From Prorocentrum cordatum (taxonomy: Eukaryota; Sar; Dinophyceae; Prorocentrales; Prorocentraceae): DNA of 52,500 nt. The stretch covers positions 299,093 to 351,592 of the forward strand of contig CAUYUJ010006546.1 in assembly GCA_963575745.1 (NCBI GenBank), read 5' to 3'. The notes below the pieces were generated by a model that worked only from the letters and a program-made list of their open reading frames with translations, was not told the DNA's origin and did no database searches. Position numbers and translations under genes: made by a program. Of this stretch, positions 31,597-40,928 are shown in pieces; the first letter of the stretch is position 1, and every line of letters begins with the position of its first letter.

Positions 31597-31950
31597 GCGA
31601 CGGTGACGGCGGAGATCTCCACGATGCGCCTGGACATGGGCGACATGCAGGAGGCGCTGAAGGCGCACGACGCCTGGATGGAGGATGTGTCCCAAAGCCT
31701 GCAGGAGGCGCACGAGCGCTGCCACCAGCTCTCGGAGGACATCGCCGACTTCCGGGACGCAAACCAGTCGAAGATGGACGCCAAGGTCGACATCACCACC
31801 TGGAACGAGATGAACGACGACATCGACGCGTCTATCAAGACCGTGCGCGACATGGTTTCTGGCCTGCGGCTGGAGACGGACACCCGCCGGCGGAAGGTGG
31901 ACGAGGAGACCAGCCAGCTCCGCGCGGACAGCAATCTCTTCGCGGGCAAG
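31597..31950 (+). CDS. Coiled-coil gene, putative exon 5
   Basis: This is an exon of 118 codons. It begins ATVTAEISTMRLDMGDMQEA, continues with DAWMEDVSQSLQEAHERCHQ and MDAKVDITTWNEMNDDIDAS, and ends SNLFAGK before AAG|GT at 31950/31951. Acceptor candidates are TTGGAG at 31596, which is phase 0, or TACAG at 31580. The protein is strongly helical with no catalytic motif. The minus strand is also open here but gives low-complexity Arg/Ser frames. Confidence 0.75.
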
Positions 31951-32144
31951 GTTCAGGGCAACGATAGGGAGGGAAAGGCTCAGGGGGGATGCATCGATCT
32001 CCAATCGCCCATTCATCGCCGATGTGGACCCGATAGCCCTACCCTGCCCAGGAACATGCGAATTTGCAATCGGGGGCTCATTGCCGATATTGGCGAGATA
32101 TCGCCGATTCCAGGTCTATTCCACCTCAATGCTGTTTCTCGAAG

Positions 32145-32684
32145 GTGCAGTCGAACTTGGACAACATCCTGAAGCAGATGCAGGCCACCAACGCGGCGAC
32201 CGACCGTCGTTTCGAGGAGCTGAAGGAAGGGCAGTACCGCTTCGAGGCGCTGGCCTCGAAGCATGCGGAGGTCCACAACGAGATCCAGAACAAGATAGAC
32301 CAGAAGATATCCGAGACCGAGGCGATGATGAGGAAGCAGGCGGCGGACTCGGCGAAGCAGGACGAGGACCTCCACAAGGAGGCGACCGACCGCGTGGACA
32401 ACCTGGAGAGACACCAGGCCACCGTCGCCCAGGCGGTGAACAAGCGGCTCAACGCCCTCGACCTCCGCATGAGCGGCCTCCAGGGCTCTTCCGGCGAGCT
32501 GAAGCGTGACCAGGGGAAGCTGCGGGACGAGGTGAACAACCTGACGGTCAAGACCGCCGCGCACGACGTCGACATCGGCAAGAGCAGCGACGACATCCGC
32601 AGGATCGAGCGCCAGCGGGCTGAGGACGCCCAGCGGCACAAGCAGGACATGGACGGCATCTACGAGGATCGGGCGACGAGATCT
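32145..32684 (+). CDS. Coiled-coil gene, putative exon 6
   Basis: After TTTCTCGAAG (acceptor ending 32144) the exon opens VQSNLDNILKQMQATNAATD. It includes HNEIQNKIDQKISETEAMMR, DNLERHQATVAQAVNKRLNA and DDIRRIERQRAEDAQRHKQD, and ends near ATRS. A GC donor at 32685 would make 180 codons, phase 0. A GT at 32695 is an alternative with another phase. The upstream intron is 194 bp. Long heptad-repeat helices suggest a structural coiled-coil protein. The family is not recognised. Confidence 0.75.
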
Positions 32685-32773
32685 GCACTCGGTACGCGTC
32701 CACGGCCCCGGGCCCCAGGGGCCCGGCCAGGCCAGGGGCGTTCGATACGTATAGATTTCGTCGCGCCCCGGAG

Positions 32774-32863
32774 GAGCTGGACCAGAAGGTGTACGAGAAG
32801 AGCTTCAAAAACCTGGAGGAGCTGACAACCAGGCTCACGCGCGGCACTGTCAGGCTCTGCCAG
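32774..32863 (+). CDS. Coiled-coil gene, putative exon 7
   Basis: Frame 2 reads ELDQKVYEKSFKNLEELTTR and ends RLCQ before CAG|GTCGTC at 32863/32864, phase 0. The acceptor is uncertain (CCGGAG at 32773, or ATAG at 32754). The preceding intron would be only about 90 bp. Confidence 0.6.
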
Positions 32864-32947
32864 GTCGTCGGCGTCTTCCCTGGCGCCAGGGTGAACGACG
32901 GCTCCGAGGAGGAGCCAGGCAGTGCCAAGGGGGATCCCCACCAGGGA

Positions 32948-33027
32948 GGTCGCCTCCTCCTCCTCCTCCTCCTCCTCCTCCTCCTCCTCCTCCTCCTCCT
33001 CCTCCTCCTCCTCCTCCCCCTCCTCCT
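32948..33027. repeat. (CTC)n microsatellite in intron 7
   Basis: About 25 CTC triplets with one C-rich interruption. The poly-Leu and poly-Glu frames are artefacts. Confidence 0.95.
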
Positions 33028-33875
33028 CCTGGAAGTCGAGGATCGAGGAGTAGGAGGAGGGCGGATCCGGGATCGATGGCGTTTGGGATGTTTTGTTGGC
33101 GCCTTTGGGAGTCCAGGGTGGCCCGTGGCGAGCTGGACGAATAATAATCTGCATGAACGCAACCTTTCTTGGTTCTGCGCTGGACCCCCCTGGCGGCGCC
33201 TCCGGCGCCGCTCATTGCGCGCTCCGCGCGCCAGGTCAGGCTGTTCTGGTTCAGCGCCGATCCAAGGAATCCTCGCCGATTTCTGCAAGTTTATGTCAAT
33301 ACAGCCGGGCGGGGCTAGGGCAGGGATATACAGGTTCCTGAACGTTTATGAATACTTTCAGAGCCTTCTGGAGCGCCCTCGAACGGCCGCGGCGCCCGGT
33401 ACATCCTCCAGAGCCGTCGGATCTAAAGGTTCCCGACGTGTCCCAGTCCGGTTTTGCCCTTTGCCCCAGCGCCATCTGGTACAGGTTTTCTTTGTTAGTG
33501 TTTCGCTAGAGGGTTTTAATAGTGGTTAGAATGGGCCACAGAAGATCGGGCGGGACGAAAGGTGGGGATTGGGAAAGGGGGGGTTACGAAATCTGCTGCA
33601 TGCAGCTGGTTTCGGCCTCACCGAGGGGCCCATTCCTCGATACATAGCCGTCTCCGGCGCTGGGAAGCGCCGGGAAAATCAGCTACGTGAGCTGATTCTC
33701 GAACCCCCCCCTTTGCTATCCCCCCCCTTTCGCCCGGCCCGAGAAGAGTCCCACAGGGGGGTTGTGGAGCCCTGGACCGCCTAGTCTGGAGGCGGTCCGG
33801 CAGCCGTTTCTCTGGAGATTTCTTCACAGCTTGTTCAGGAATCGTGCTCTCGTCTCAGTGCTGGCTACATGTTCA
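33028..33875. other. Intron 7 body
   Basis: It holds the GC-palindromic segment GGCGCCTCCGGCGCC and GCGCGCTCCGCGCGC at 33190-33225, similar to 37921-37990, and a C-rich stretch at about 33700-33735. No exon was found. Confidence 0.5.
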
Positions 33876-34029
33876 GGAGGGGAAAAACACACAGACACAA
33901 TGGATTGTCCATTCCCAGGAAAATATGCGAAAATATGGGACGTGGGGGGAACGACGAACATCCAACAAATATGGAAACATATAGGGAATACTGTGATTTG
34001 TGTGTATTTATTTGTGTGTCCGAGGGCCC
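33876..34029 (+). mobile_element. Short interspersed element, copy 2 of 3
   Basis: It begins GGAGGGGAAAAACACACAGA and ends TTTGTGTGTCCGAGGGCCC, with GAAAATATGGGACGTGGGG inside. It is plus-oriented like copy 1 and lies in intron 7. Confidence 0.78.
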
Positions 34030-34261
34030 CTTCACATGTGTGGTCCAGACGGCCACGATCCTTTCCATAGAAATGTGCGCTGTGATGCGCATGGCCGTGC
34101 TCTCTCCCCGCGTACGCTTCTGACCCAAAAGTGAACAGCCTACCGCACTTCGGGCCTGGGACCATCTAGGAATGCACGTTCTCGCTAGCCGACCTACACC
34201 TCGACCCGCCTCTTCACCTGTGCTGCTATAAGGTTGCCTTGCTGTGGTAATTTTTGTGTAG

Positions 34262-34365
34262 GAGCTCGACGTGGACGTCGAGCTGCTCAACTGGGAGGAC
34301 TGCGCCCAGCACCTCTCCACGCGCGTCGAGAAGACCTGGAGGCAGCTGTCCTCGCAGAAGTACAG
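34262..34365 (+). CDS. Coiled-coil gene, putative exon 8
   Basis: The acceptor TTTTTGTGTAG ends at 34261. The exon reads ELDVDVELLNWEDCAQHLST and RVEKTWRQLSSQKY and stops at AG|GT (34365/34366), phase 2. The leftover AG combines with the G at the start of exon 9 to form an Arg codon, which fits exactly and supports the pairing. Confidence 0.72.
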
Positions 34366-34594
34366 GTCTCCGAGGGAGGGAAAAAGGCAACCCCGACCCC
34401 CACAGCTCGCGTCTACCAGGCAGGCCTGGGCGTCCATTGAGCCTCGAATGTCACACAAGTGCATCAACATATTTTTGTCGTCGTGGACCCCACAGAAAGT
34501 CATGGCACTCTGAATGTGTAAGCTGTGTGATGCACAAGCGTCTCTGTGGTCGTTCGTCGAAGAACAAGCCTGCATTCTCAGTATACCCCCACTG

Positions 34595-35170
34595 GTGGCA
34601 ACGGCCGGCAACGGGCGGGAAGGGGCCTGAACATGGCAAATCCTTCGGACACCCCCACAGGCGGCAGCGGCCGGCAACGGGGCAGAACGCGGCGAATCCC
34701 TTGGACACCCCCAGATCGACGAGCGCGTTCCACCACTCGCAAAGTAGCTACTCGCAAATGGCCTGGATCCGCCGCGTGGGATCTACGATACATTACATCG
34801 AAGCAGGCATGTGTTTTTCGGGCGTTTGCGAGTAGGCACTCTGCGAGTAGGGGAACGCGCCCTGTGACCAGAAGTGGCAACGGCCAGCAATCGGCCAGAA
34901 CCCCGCGAGTCTTCGGGACACCCACACAGGCGACAGCGGCCTGTAACGGGCGGCACCTGGCCAGAACGTGGCGAACCCACGGGGCACCCCCACGGGCGGC
35001 AACGGCCTGCAACGGGCCAGAACGCGGCGAATCCCATGGACAGCCCGACATGTGGCCACGGGCGACAACGAGCAGCAGCTGGCCGGAACGTAGCGAATCG
35101 TTGGGCAACCGCCTCAGGCGGCAAGTGCCAGTGACGGGCGGCAATTGGCCGGAACGTGGCGAATCTCATC
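34595..35170 (+). repeat. ~60 bp tandem repeat, split by a MITE
   Basis: Units contain GGCGGCAACGGCC, GGCCAGAACGCGGCGAATCC and GGACACCCCCA. One block lies at 34595-34720 and another at 34865-35170, with the inverted-repeat element 34723-34860 between. Confidence 0.8.
34723..34860. mobile_element. MITE-like element, 138 bp, ~37 bp inverted ends
   Basis: The left end GCGCGTTCCACCACTCGCAA and AGTAGCTACTCGCAAA is matched by the right end GTTTGCGAGTAGGCACTCTG and CGAGTAGGGGAACGCGC on the opposite strand. It has no coding capacity. No clear target duplication was seen. It interrupts the ~60 bp tandem repeat. Confidence 0.82.
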
Positions 35171-35700
35171 CAATTTCTAAGCGAATGAAGAATTTCAAAG
35201 TGCAAGCATCATTGGCAAGCATCATTCGGGCACATTTTCTCGGAGCTTCAATCAATGATGCTGATGGAGTCTTTTTGCTCTGGAGCAGTCTTGCCCTGGC
35301 CGACTCCTTGTGTGTGCTTGCTAAAGGTATTCATTTCCACTGGTCAGTTTTCCTTGCTCTGCGGCAGTGTTTCCCTTTAGATGCGAATTCCATTTTTCCG
35401 TGCGCTTCAGCCCCCGAGCACCCACGGAGCACGATGCAGGCCCTGTCCCTGTCTCTATGCTACAGCCCTGAGAGCCAACGCCGCGAAACAAATGCAACAT
35501 CGTAGACGCACTCCACCGGAGTCCTGGACCCAATCTTTCTGCGGCTTTTGTCGAGCCGGGGCAATCCGAATTGGTCCCGGGGCCCGAGCAAAACCGGCCG
35601 TTGTGAAAAACATGCGACGCCAGGTTTCAGGGAGGGCTTCGCCTGGTGGGCTTCTCATTCTGAGGGTTGCTTTTCCGCCCCCCAACAGGAGTCGGAAACG
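35171..35700. other. Intron 8, unassigned
   Basis: Mixed-composition DNA without recognisable repeats or exons. Confidence 0.4.
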
Positions 35701-35850
35701 CGCAGAGGGGGGTGGGGGGTGGGGGGAGGGCTTCTTAGAAGCAACCCTGCTTCTTAGAAGGCGCGGGCCTTGTCTGCAGATATAGGGCCAGCGCCTTCTA
35801 AGAAGTGGCCTCCTGAGAAGCCTTCCCCCTCCCCCCACCCCCCTCTGCTC
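35701..35850. mobile_element. Fold-back element, ~70-80 nt arms
   Basis: The left arm (CGCAGAGGGGGGTGGGG..., CTTCTTAGAAGGCGCGGGCC) pairs with the right arm (GCGCCTTCTAAGAAG..., CCTTCCCCCTCCCCCCACCC, CTCTGCTCG). The arms meet at a short loop around TGTCTGCAGATATA. It is a nearly complete hairpin of 150 bp. Confidence 0.82.
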
Positions 35851-36230
35851 GCCGCCTTTGGATCCCCGAAGACCCGAAGTGACCGATCTTTGACAGAAGA
35901 GCGTGGAACGCGAAAATTACGGAGCACCCGAGGACTATCCCCTTTCTTGGGCCCCCCGACGGCCTCCTGGAGAGCGTCTTGCGGTTATGCTCGGGGTTGT
36001 CGGAGGCCTCTTGGCACCCATCGGGCCCTCCTCAGTGGCTCCTGGGCGCGCGGCCGACGGGCGATGCGCGCCCCGAGGAATCTCACAGCACAGGCTTCGT
36101 GGCGGGCGCCTCTTGACCCTGCCGCTCGGGAGACGACACGCCACAAGGTGGTCGTACCCTGTGCTCGGGTCGGACGCACGCCTCCGAGGAGGGCACGCAT
36201 CACTAGCATGTACTTGTTCGTCCCACCCTG

Positions 36231-36466
36231 CCCTCCCCCTCTGCGCGCCGCCAACAGTCCGAGGCGGGAATTCATACATGACCACCGCCTGGAGGGTCTG
36301 TTTTCGGAGCCTCGGCAGGCGGTGGATACGGACCTATTCGGGCCCCCAGGGGCCGAACTATATATCCCTATCCACCGCCCGCTGGGGCACCAGGACGTCG
36401 GTTCCCGGGCGGTGGATGTGGAGAAATCCCTGCCTCGCACCTCCCCCCTCTGCGCGCCGCCAACAG
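36231..36466 (+). repeat. Direct repeat of the exon 9 acceptor region
   Basis: CTCTGCGCGCCGCCAACAG preceded by a pyrimidine run occurs at 36231-36257 and again at 36441-36466, directly before exon 9. The ~185 bp between contains inverted segments (CCACCGCC, GGCGGTGG). The duplication places two identical acceptor sequences in tandem. Confidence 0.75.
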
Positions 36467-36558
36467 GAGCATCATGGACCTCGTGAGCAAGAAGGCGGAC
36501 CACTCGGTGCTGCGGCTGCTCCAGATCTCCCAGCAGCACATCTTGGAGGAGGGCCAGA
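36467..36558 (+). CDS. Coiled-coil gene, putative exon 9
   Basis: It follows GCCGCCAACAG. The first base completes the Arg codon from exon 8, then SIMDLVSKKADHSVLRLLQI and SQQHILEEGQ. The donor is not clear: the sequence turns into a GC palindrome (GGGAGCGGCCGCCGCTCCC, 36560-36580) and a CCT microsatellite. The start is well supported by phase matching. Confidence 0.7.
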
Positions 36559-36619
36559 CAGGGAGCGGCCGCCGCTCCCGGGGTCTAGTCCTGGAGGCCT
36601 CTCGCCGCCACGGCCGGAT

Positions 36620-36745
36620 CCGCCTCCCTCCTCCTCCTCCGCCTCCTCCTCCGCCTCCTCCTCCTCCTCCTCCTCCTCCTCCTCCTCCGCCTCCGCCTCC
36701 GCCTCCTCCTCCTCCTCCTCCTCCTCCTCCTCCTCCCTCCTCCGG
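36620..36745. repeat. (CCT)n/(CCG) microsatellite in intron 9
   Basis: CTCCTCCTC with CCGCCT interruptions, over 120 bp. The Pro-, Ser- and Gly-rich frames are artefacts. Confidence 0.93.
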
Positions 36746-38049
36746 CGGAGCAATTTCGGCGGCGCGGCTCGGCGGTGGACACACCTCCCTTTAGGAAACC
36801 TCCCTTTAGTGAAAACGGCCCAGGACCGGAGCCGACGGACCTGGGCCCGCAGAAGTGACGGCCGCGACGCCCTCTCGCGAGCCGAAAACGGCCAGTTCGT
36901 TAATCGACGTGTCAGGGTAGGAGGTCTATCAACCTCCGAGAGGCCGGGGGGGTGGGTGTGTGGGAGTTTCGGGTTCGAGCCTCGATGTGTTCGGGCGTTT
37001 TCGTCGGTGCTCCGCGGATGTGCAGCCGCGGGTGCTTTCCGGCGGCTCCGCCTCGCCGAGAGGCGTCCGGGGGTGCCTGGATCGTCGCGAGCGGTCGCTG
37101 GAGACCCGAGCTACGCCCCGAAAACCTGGCTCGGCGGCGAGCCAGGGGCGGAAGCGAGGAGGAGGAGGCCTTCTCAGACGGCTCGGACGTCCTCCAGCCT
37201 TCAGCGGAGTGTTCCGAACCTTCCACGAAGACACGGGAAACTTCTCAGAAGGCTCGAGGGTTTTGATCGGAAAGTGGAACAGATACAGTACCAGTGGCGG
37301 GTTGTTCTTCAATCCCAGGACTTTGTGAGGGTCGGGGACGACGCGCGTGGGTGGTGTGGTGTATACTTTTTCCCCGATGTCCCAGGGAAACAACGAGAAA
37401 TGTATACACCAGGGTCCCGTCTACACCAGGATCCGCTCTCCAGTGCAAGTTTCAGTGCAGGGCGGGAAAAAAACGTCGGTGTATAGAGTTTTATTCTCTG
37501 TTTGAATAGCCCTGCCGCCTTCTGAGAGGGCTTTCTCCTTATCACTTTCCCCCCCTATCGCTCGCTCGCCGCCGATCCTCCGACGGAGCATTTGTTTCGC
37601 GACGTTGGCCCCCAGGGATTTCGACCTCTTCCTGGGGACCAGCTCTTCGTCCCGAGTTTGTATTTTTTCTCGGTTTTGGGGCTGGGCGACGGCCTCCAGA
37701 GGCCGAAAGTTAGAAGCTGGCCGTCGCGATGTTTCTGCGTCGCCTGGGGTTGAAGGTCGAAAAGCTGGTGAGGATGGACCCCCAGAGGGGTCCAGGTGCC
37801 GATCTTGAGCGGACTTTGTGCCGGGTGGGAGAAACGCCGATAGTCTCAATCGAAGACCGAGAAAACGGCGTGAACATAGATAACATAGATTATAGGAGCT
37901 TCGCGTGGATTCTTTGATCGGCGCTAGGCCCCCCTGGCTGCGCCTCCGGCGCCTCCCCTGGCGCGCTCCTCTCGCTCGGGAGGGGGTCCAGCGCAGATGC
38001 GCGGACCTCCGAAAGTTCATGTTTATGCCATTTTGCTTTCGTTCACGCA
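36746..38049. other. Intron 9 body
   Basis: GC-rich sequence with several hairpins (for example GGACCCCCAGAGGGGTCC near 37777-37795). At 37921-37990 it shares GCGCCTCCGGCGC and neighbouring GTCCAGCGCAG with intron 7. No further exon is recognised. Confidence 0.45.
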
Positions 38050-38200
38050 AGCTGGCCCCCCTCCGAACCCATCGAGAGCCAGCTGGACCGCGTGCGCCAC
38101 GAGCGGGAGCTCTGGAAGGAGGTGGTGGACAAACGCGCGCAGCAGCCCATGCAGCTCGCCCTCTCCCTGAAGGACAGTGGAGACGAAGGGCTCCAACGCA
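38050..38200 (+). CDS. Coiled-coil gene, putative exon 10
   Basis: Frame 1 reads SEPIESQLDRVRHERELWKE, VVDKRAQQPMQLALSLKDSG and DEGLQR before A|GT at 38200/38201 (phase 1). The acceptor is probably CACGCAAG near 38050 but not certain. Helical character matches the other exons. No terminal exon could be identified downstream; the frame at 38888 has an incompatible phase and looks retroelement-derived. Confidence 0.6.
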
Positions 38201-38224
38201 GTCACACGGGGTGGTTTGGGGGTC

Positions 38225-38520
38225 GCTCCTCATCCCCTCGCCTTCCTCCCTCCTCCCACTACTCCTTCCTCCTCCCCGCCTCCTCCTCCGCCTCCTCCTC
38301 CTCCTCCTCCTCCGCCTCCTCCTCCTCCTCCGCCTCCTCCTCCTCCTTCCCCTCCTCCGCCTCCTCCTCCTCCATCCTCCTTCTCCTCCTCCTCCTCCTC
38401 CTCCTCCTCCTCCACCTCCTCCTCCTCCTCCTCCTCCTCCTCCTCCTCCTCCTCCTCCTCCTCCTCCTCCTCCTCCTCCCCCTCCTCCTCCTCCCCCCCC
38501 TCTTTTCTCCTCCCCCTTCC
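38225..38520. repeat. (CTC)n/(CCT)n microsatellite
   Basis: Nearly 300 bp of CTCCTCCTC triplets with CGCC interruptions. Poly-Gly, Leu and Ser frames on both strands are artefacts. Confidence 0.95.
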
Positions 38521-38684
38521 TCCCCACTCCTCCCGCCTCCCTCCCCCTCTCGAGCGGCAGTCCCGCCGTCTTACCCCTGCTTCGCCTGGCCTGCCGAGGT
38601 GCTTCTGTGGGCGTTTGGCTAAAGGGGACTCCCCTCTGTGCCCGTGTTAGACTCGTAGTTTGCTCGTGTTTTTCTCCCGTGCTT

Positions 38685-38868
38685 GTGTAAAACTCACCAC
38701 CCACCAAACCACCCCAACCCAACCCGAAGGCCTCATTTTGCCCTCCATTTCCAGTGGGGGGGGGGTCCGGGAACATCGAAAAAACACATATGGAGCCCAC
38801 ACACCCCCCAACCCGAAATTCGGGTCTTCGGGTTGGGTTGGGGTGGTCTGGTAGGTAGTCAAAAACAC
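38685..38868. mobile_element. MITE-like element, 184 bp, ~45 bp inverted ends
   Basis: The left end has AAACCACCCCAACCCAACCC followed by GAAGGCC. The right end carries the complement GGTCTTCGGGTTGGG, TTGGGGTGGTCTGG, GTCAAAAACAC. The central sequence ACCCGAAATTCGGGT is near-palindromic. It ends close to a CTCCAG acceptor-like site at 38887. There is no coding capacity. Confidence 0.85.
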
Positions 38869-38887
38869 ATCCATCTCGTTTCTCCAG

Positions 38888-39170
38888 TCACCTTTTACAA
38901 TCAACCCGCGTAGTACGGATGGGAACGTCGGGCACCCGCACCTCGACGTGAGCTGCCTGTCGGGGAGAGCGGTCATGTGGCTCGCGGGCCGCGAGACTCG
39001 GATGTCTGGCAGCGGCCGATTCGAGAGCAACGCGGGCGCCGCTCTCGACCGCGCGCAGCGACGACACTTCGACGAGCTCCACAGCACACAGCTAGCACTT
39101 GAGCTAATGCGGCAGCAGGACGAGCAGCGACGACGGGCCGCGCAGAGTTGGACAGAAACTCCTGTTAATC
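38888..39170 (+). pseudogene. Helical reading frame upstream of RING (retroelement-like)
   Basis: After TTTCTCCAG the frame reads SPFTINPRSTDGNVGHPHLD and later AALDRAQRRHFDELHSTQLA, LELMRQQDEQRRRAAQ, a strongly helical stretch. It then runs into a Pro-rich tail out of frame with the RING domain that follows. Either a frameshift near 39165-39200 or a very short intron separates them. I infer it belongs to the same polyprotein-like remnant as the RING. Confidence 0.45.
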
Positions 39171-39183
39171 CTCCTCCTGGCCG

Positions 39184-39420
39184 CAGCGCCTGTCGCCTCC
39201 CCCAGTTGCTGTCCTCAACGGCGACGACTGGGAGTGTCCGATCTGCCTCGAGGCCTTCACGCGTGGCGAGAGGGTGGTACGCCTTCAGTGCCGATGCATC
39301 CTGCGCCGCGCGTGCCACCTACAGCTGATGCAGAACGCTGACCCCATCTTAGCATACTGTCCAGCGTGCCGCGGGCCAGCCGGCATCATCGCCGATTTCT
39401 GCTTCATTGGTGCAGACCGT
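39184..39420 (+). pseudogene. Degenerate RING finger domain
   Basis: Frame 1 reads VAVLNGDDWECPICLEAF, GERVVRLQCRCILRRACHLQ and AYCPACRGPAG. The Cys pairs C-P-I-C (39235-39246) and C-P-A-C (39358-39369) are intact. The central ligand region reads CRCILRRACH, where family members usually have C-x-H-x-F-H-x-x-C, so two histidine ligands appear replaced. RING domains normally recruit E2 ubiquitin-conjugating enzymes. The loss suggests decay. Retroelement polyproteins of dinoflagellates carry similar RINGs (recollection, not searched). The frame stays open to 40299 but is not protein-like beyond about 39420. Confidence 0.7.
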
Positions 39421-40094
39421 GTGCCGGCGGGTCCGGCATCGGTGGCATCGGCCCGCGCGGCGTCAGGCAGGGACGTGCCGGAGGAGACCCCGCCACAACA
39501 GAAAATTGCGCAGTCTCCCCGGCCAGTCCGTGCCCTTGGGGACACCTCGGTCAGACCTCGTGCTGTCGCCGGGCAGTGCGTCCAGTTTTGCGTCCGCGCG
39601 GCGCCTTGCGACGCCAAACTGGATTTGCGCGCGCCGCCATGCAGGCCGACGCTCCCGTGGTGGCCGACCTCGTCGGGTACAGGGTCGGGCTCATCGAACG
39701 AGTCGCCGTTGTACCTGGCGAGCACCGATCTACCATCTGTATGGACGCCCGAAATGGGTACGGAAAGAATGATGCATCTGGCGATGGGAACGCGCTCTCG
39801 GACAGCGACCCGGCAGCGCCCTCGAAGCCGGCGGCGCGGATGGCATCGAAGCCGTGATCTTGTAGTGCTCGTCATTTGTCCCGTCCCCGTTGTAGGACCC
39901 AGGCGGGGCGCCCTGGTCCTGCTGCCCACTTCTGCCAGGGCAAGTCGACGCGGCCAGCCTGGCAGGCCGGCCCGGCGATCTCCGCGCAGGGCAGCTCCGT
40001 GGAGCCTTCGGCGCCGTAGGCACCGAGGGACCTTTCGGGCGTCGCGCTGCCTACCTTTTTCGGGGTGGAGCCCTGGCCGAGGAACGTCATGCCA

Positions 40095-40900
40095 GCGCGC
40101 CCAAAGCCTCAAGATCCACGAGATGACGGAGGAAGGTCGGGAACGACCACGATCTCAGCACCGTCGACGCAGCGTCCCAGGACGAGCTGGGCGACGCGGC
40201 GGCCCAGCTCGACCACGCACGTCCACGTGCTGTCGTTGGACACGATCACCTTGCGGCAGTCGGGGTCAACCACGCCGCCTGCGACACGAATGCCTCTGAG
40301 AGCGGGCCCTGAGCGTGGGGACGTGCGGAAGCACGCGCCCGGCGGCGCTATGGCCGCTTCGCCAGCCGGCACCAGTTCACGACCACGGGTCGCGAGACTG
40401 ACGTCCGCGCAGGCGTAGAGGTCGTAGCTCGCGGCCCCAGGCGCGCCCCGCGAAGGTTCCCGCGCGATGGAGCCGAGGAGCTAAACCTTCTGCCGATTGT
40501 ACTCGCGACCGTCGGCGTCGCGGTGATCATGGCTGTCGCTGCCCACCGCTAGCAGCGTGATCTGCACGGACGGCAGGCCCCCAGAGCGCGGCTGCAGCGT
40601 GCCGGAATCGTCGATTGAAATGCACAGGTGGCCATTCGGCGCCAAGTTTTAGGTCGAAAGAGATAGCGTCGGGGCCCCATGTGATCTCGCAGCCTCCTGG
40701 CCTGGGAAAGGCACGAGACGTTTGCGATGCACGACTGTCCCCGCCACCCCGTCAGTGGACTGCGCGGACTGCAGAACTAAAAGGGCAGGGAGGTCAGCAA
40801 CGGCGCCCTCCACGGCCGGGGCACGCATGCCGCGCTGGCTGTTCACGCCGTCGCGGGAAGTCGCCGCCACAGGGTAGTGAACCTCCCAGTTCACCGCTGG
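40095..40900 (-). pseudogene. Retroelement polyprotein remnant with dUTPase domain
   Basis: On the minus strand the dUTPase motifs occur in order: AASYDLYACAD (motif 1, ~40433), SPRSGPALRG (motif 2), IRVAGGVVDPDC (motif 3, metal/uracil pocket), GRRVAQLVLGR (motif 4) and RGS-stop-GFGRAG (motif 5, ~40120-40095). The stop is TGA at 40109-40111, where the family usually has Gly. dUTPase hydrolyses dUTP to dUMP. Upstream, HLCISIDDSGTLQPRSGG and NRQKV end in TAG at 40481, and another fragment (NWEVHYPVAATSRDGV, 40649-40894) lies in a shifted frame. This domain order suggests a retrotransposon gag-pol or accessory region (inference). It is inactive as it stands. Confidence 0.8.
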
Positions 40901-40928
40901 CGACCCGTTCCCAACTCCTGTTAATCAG

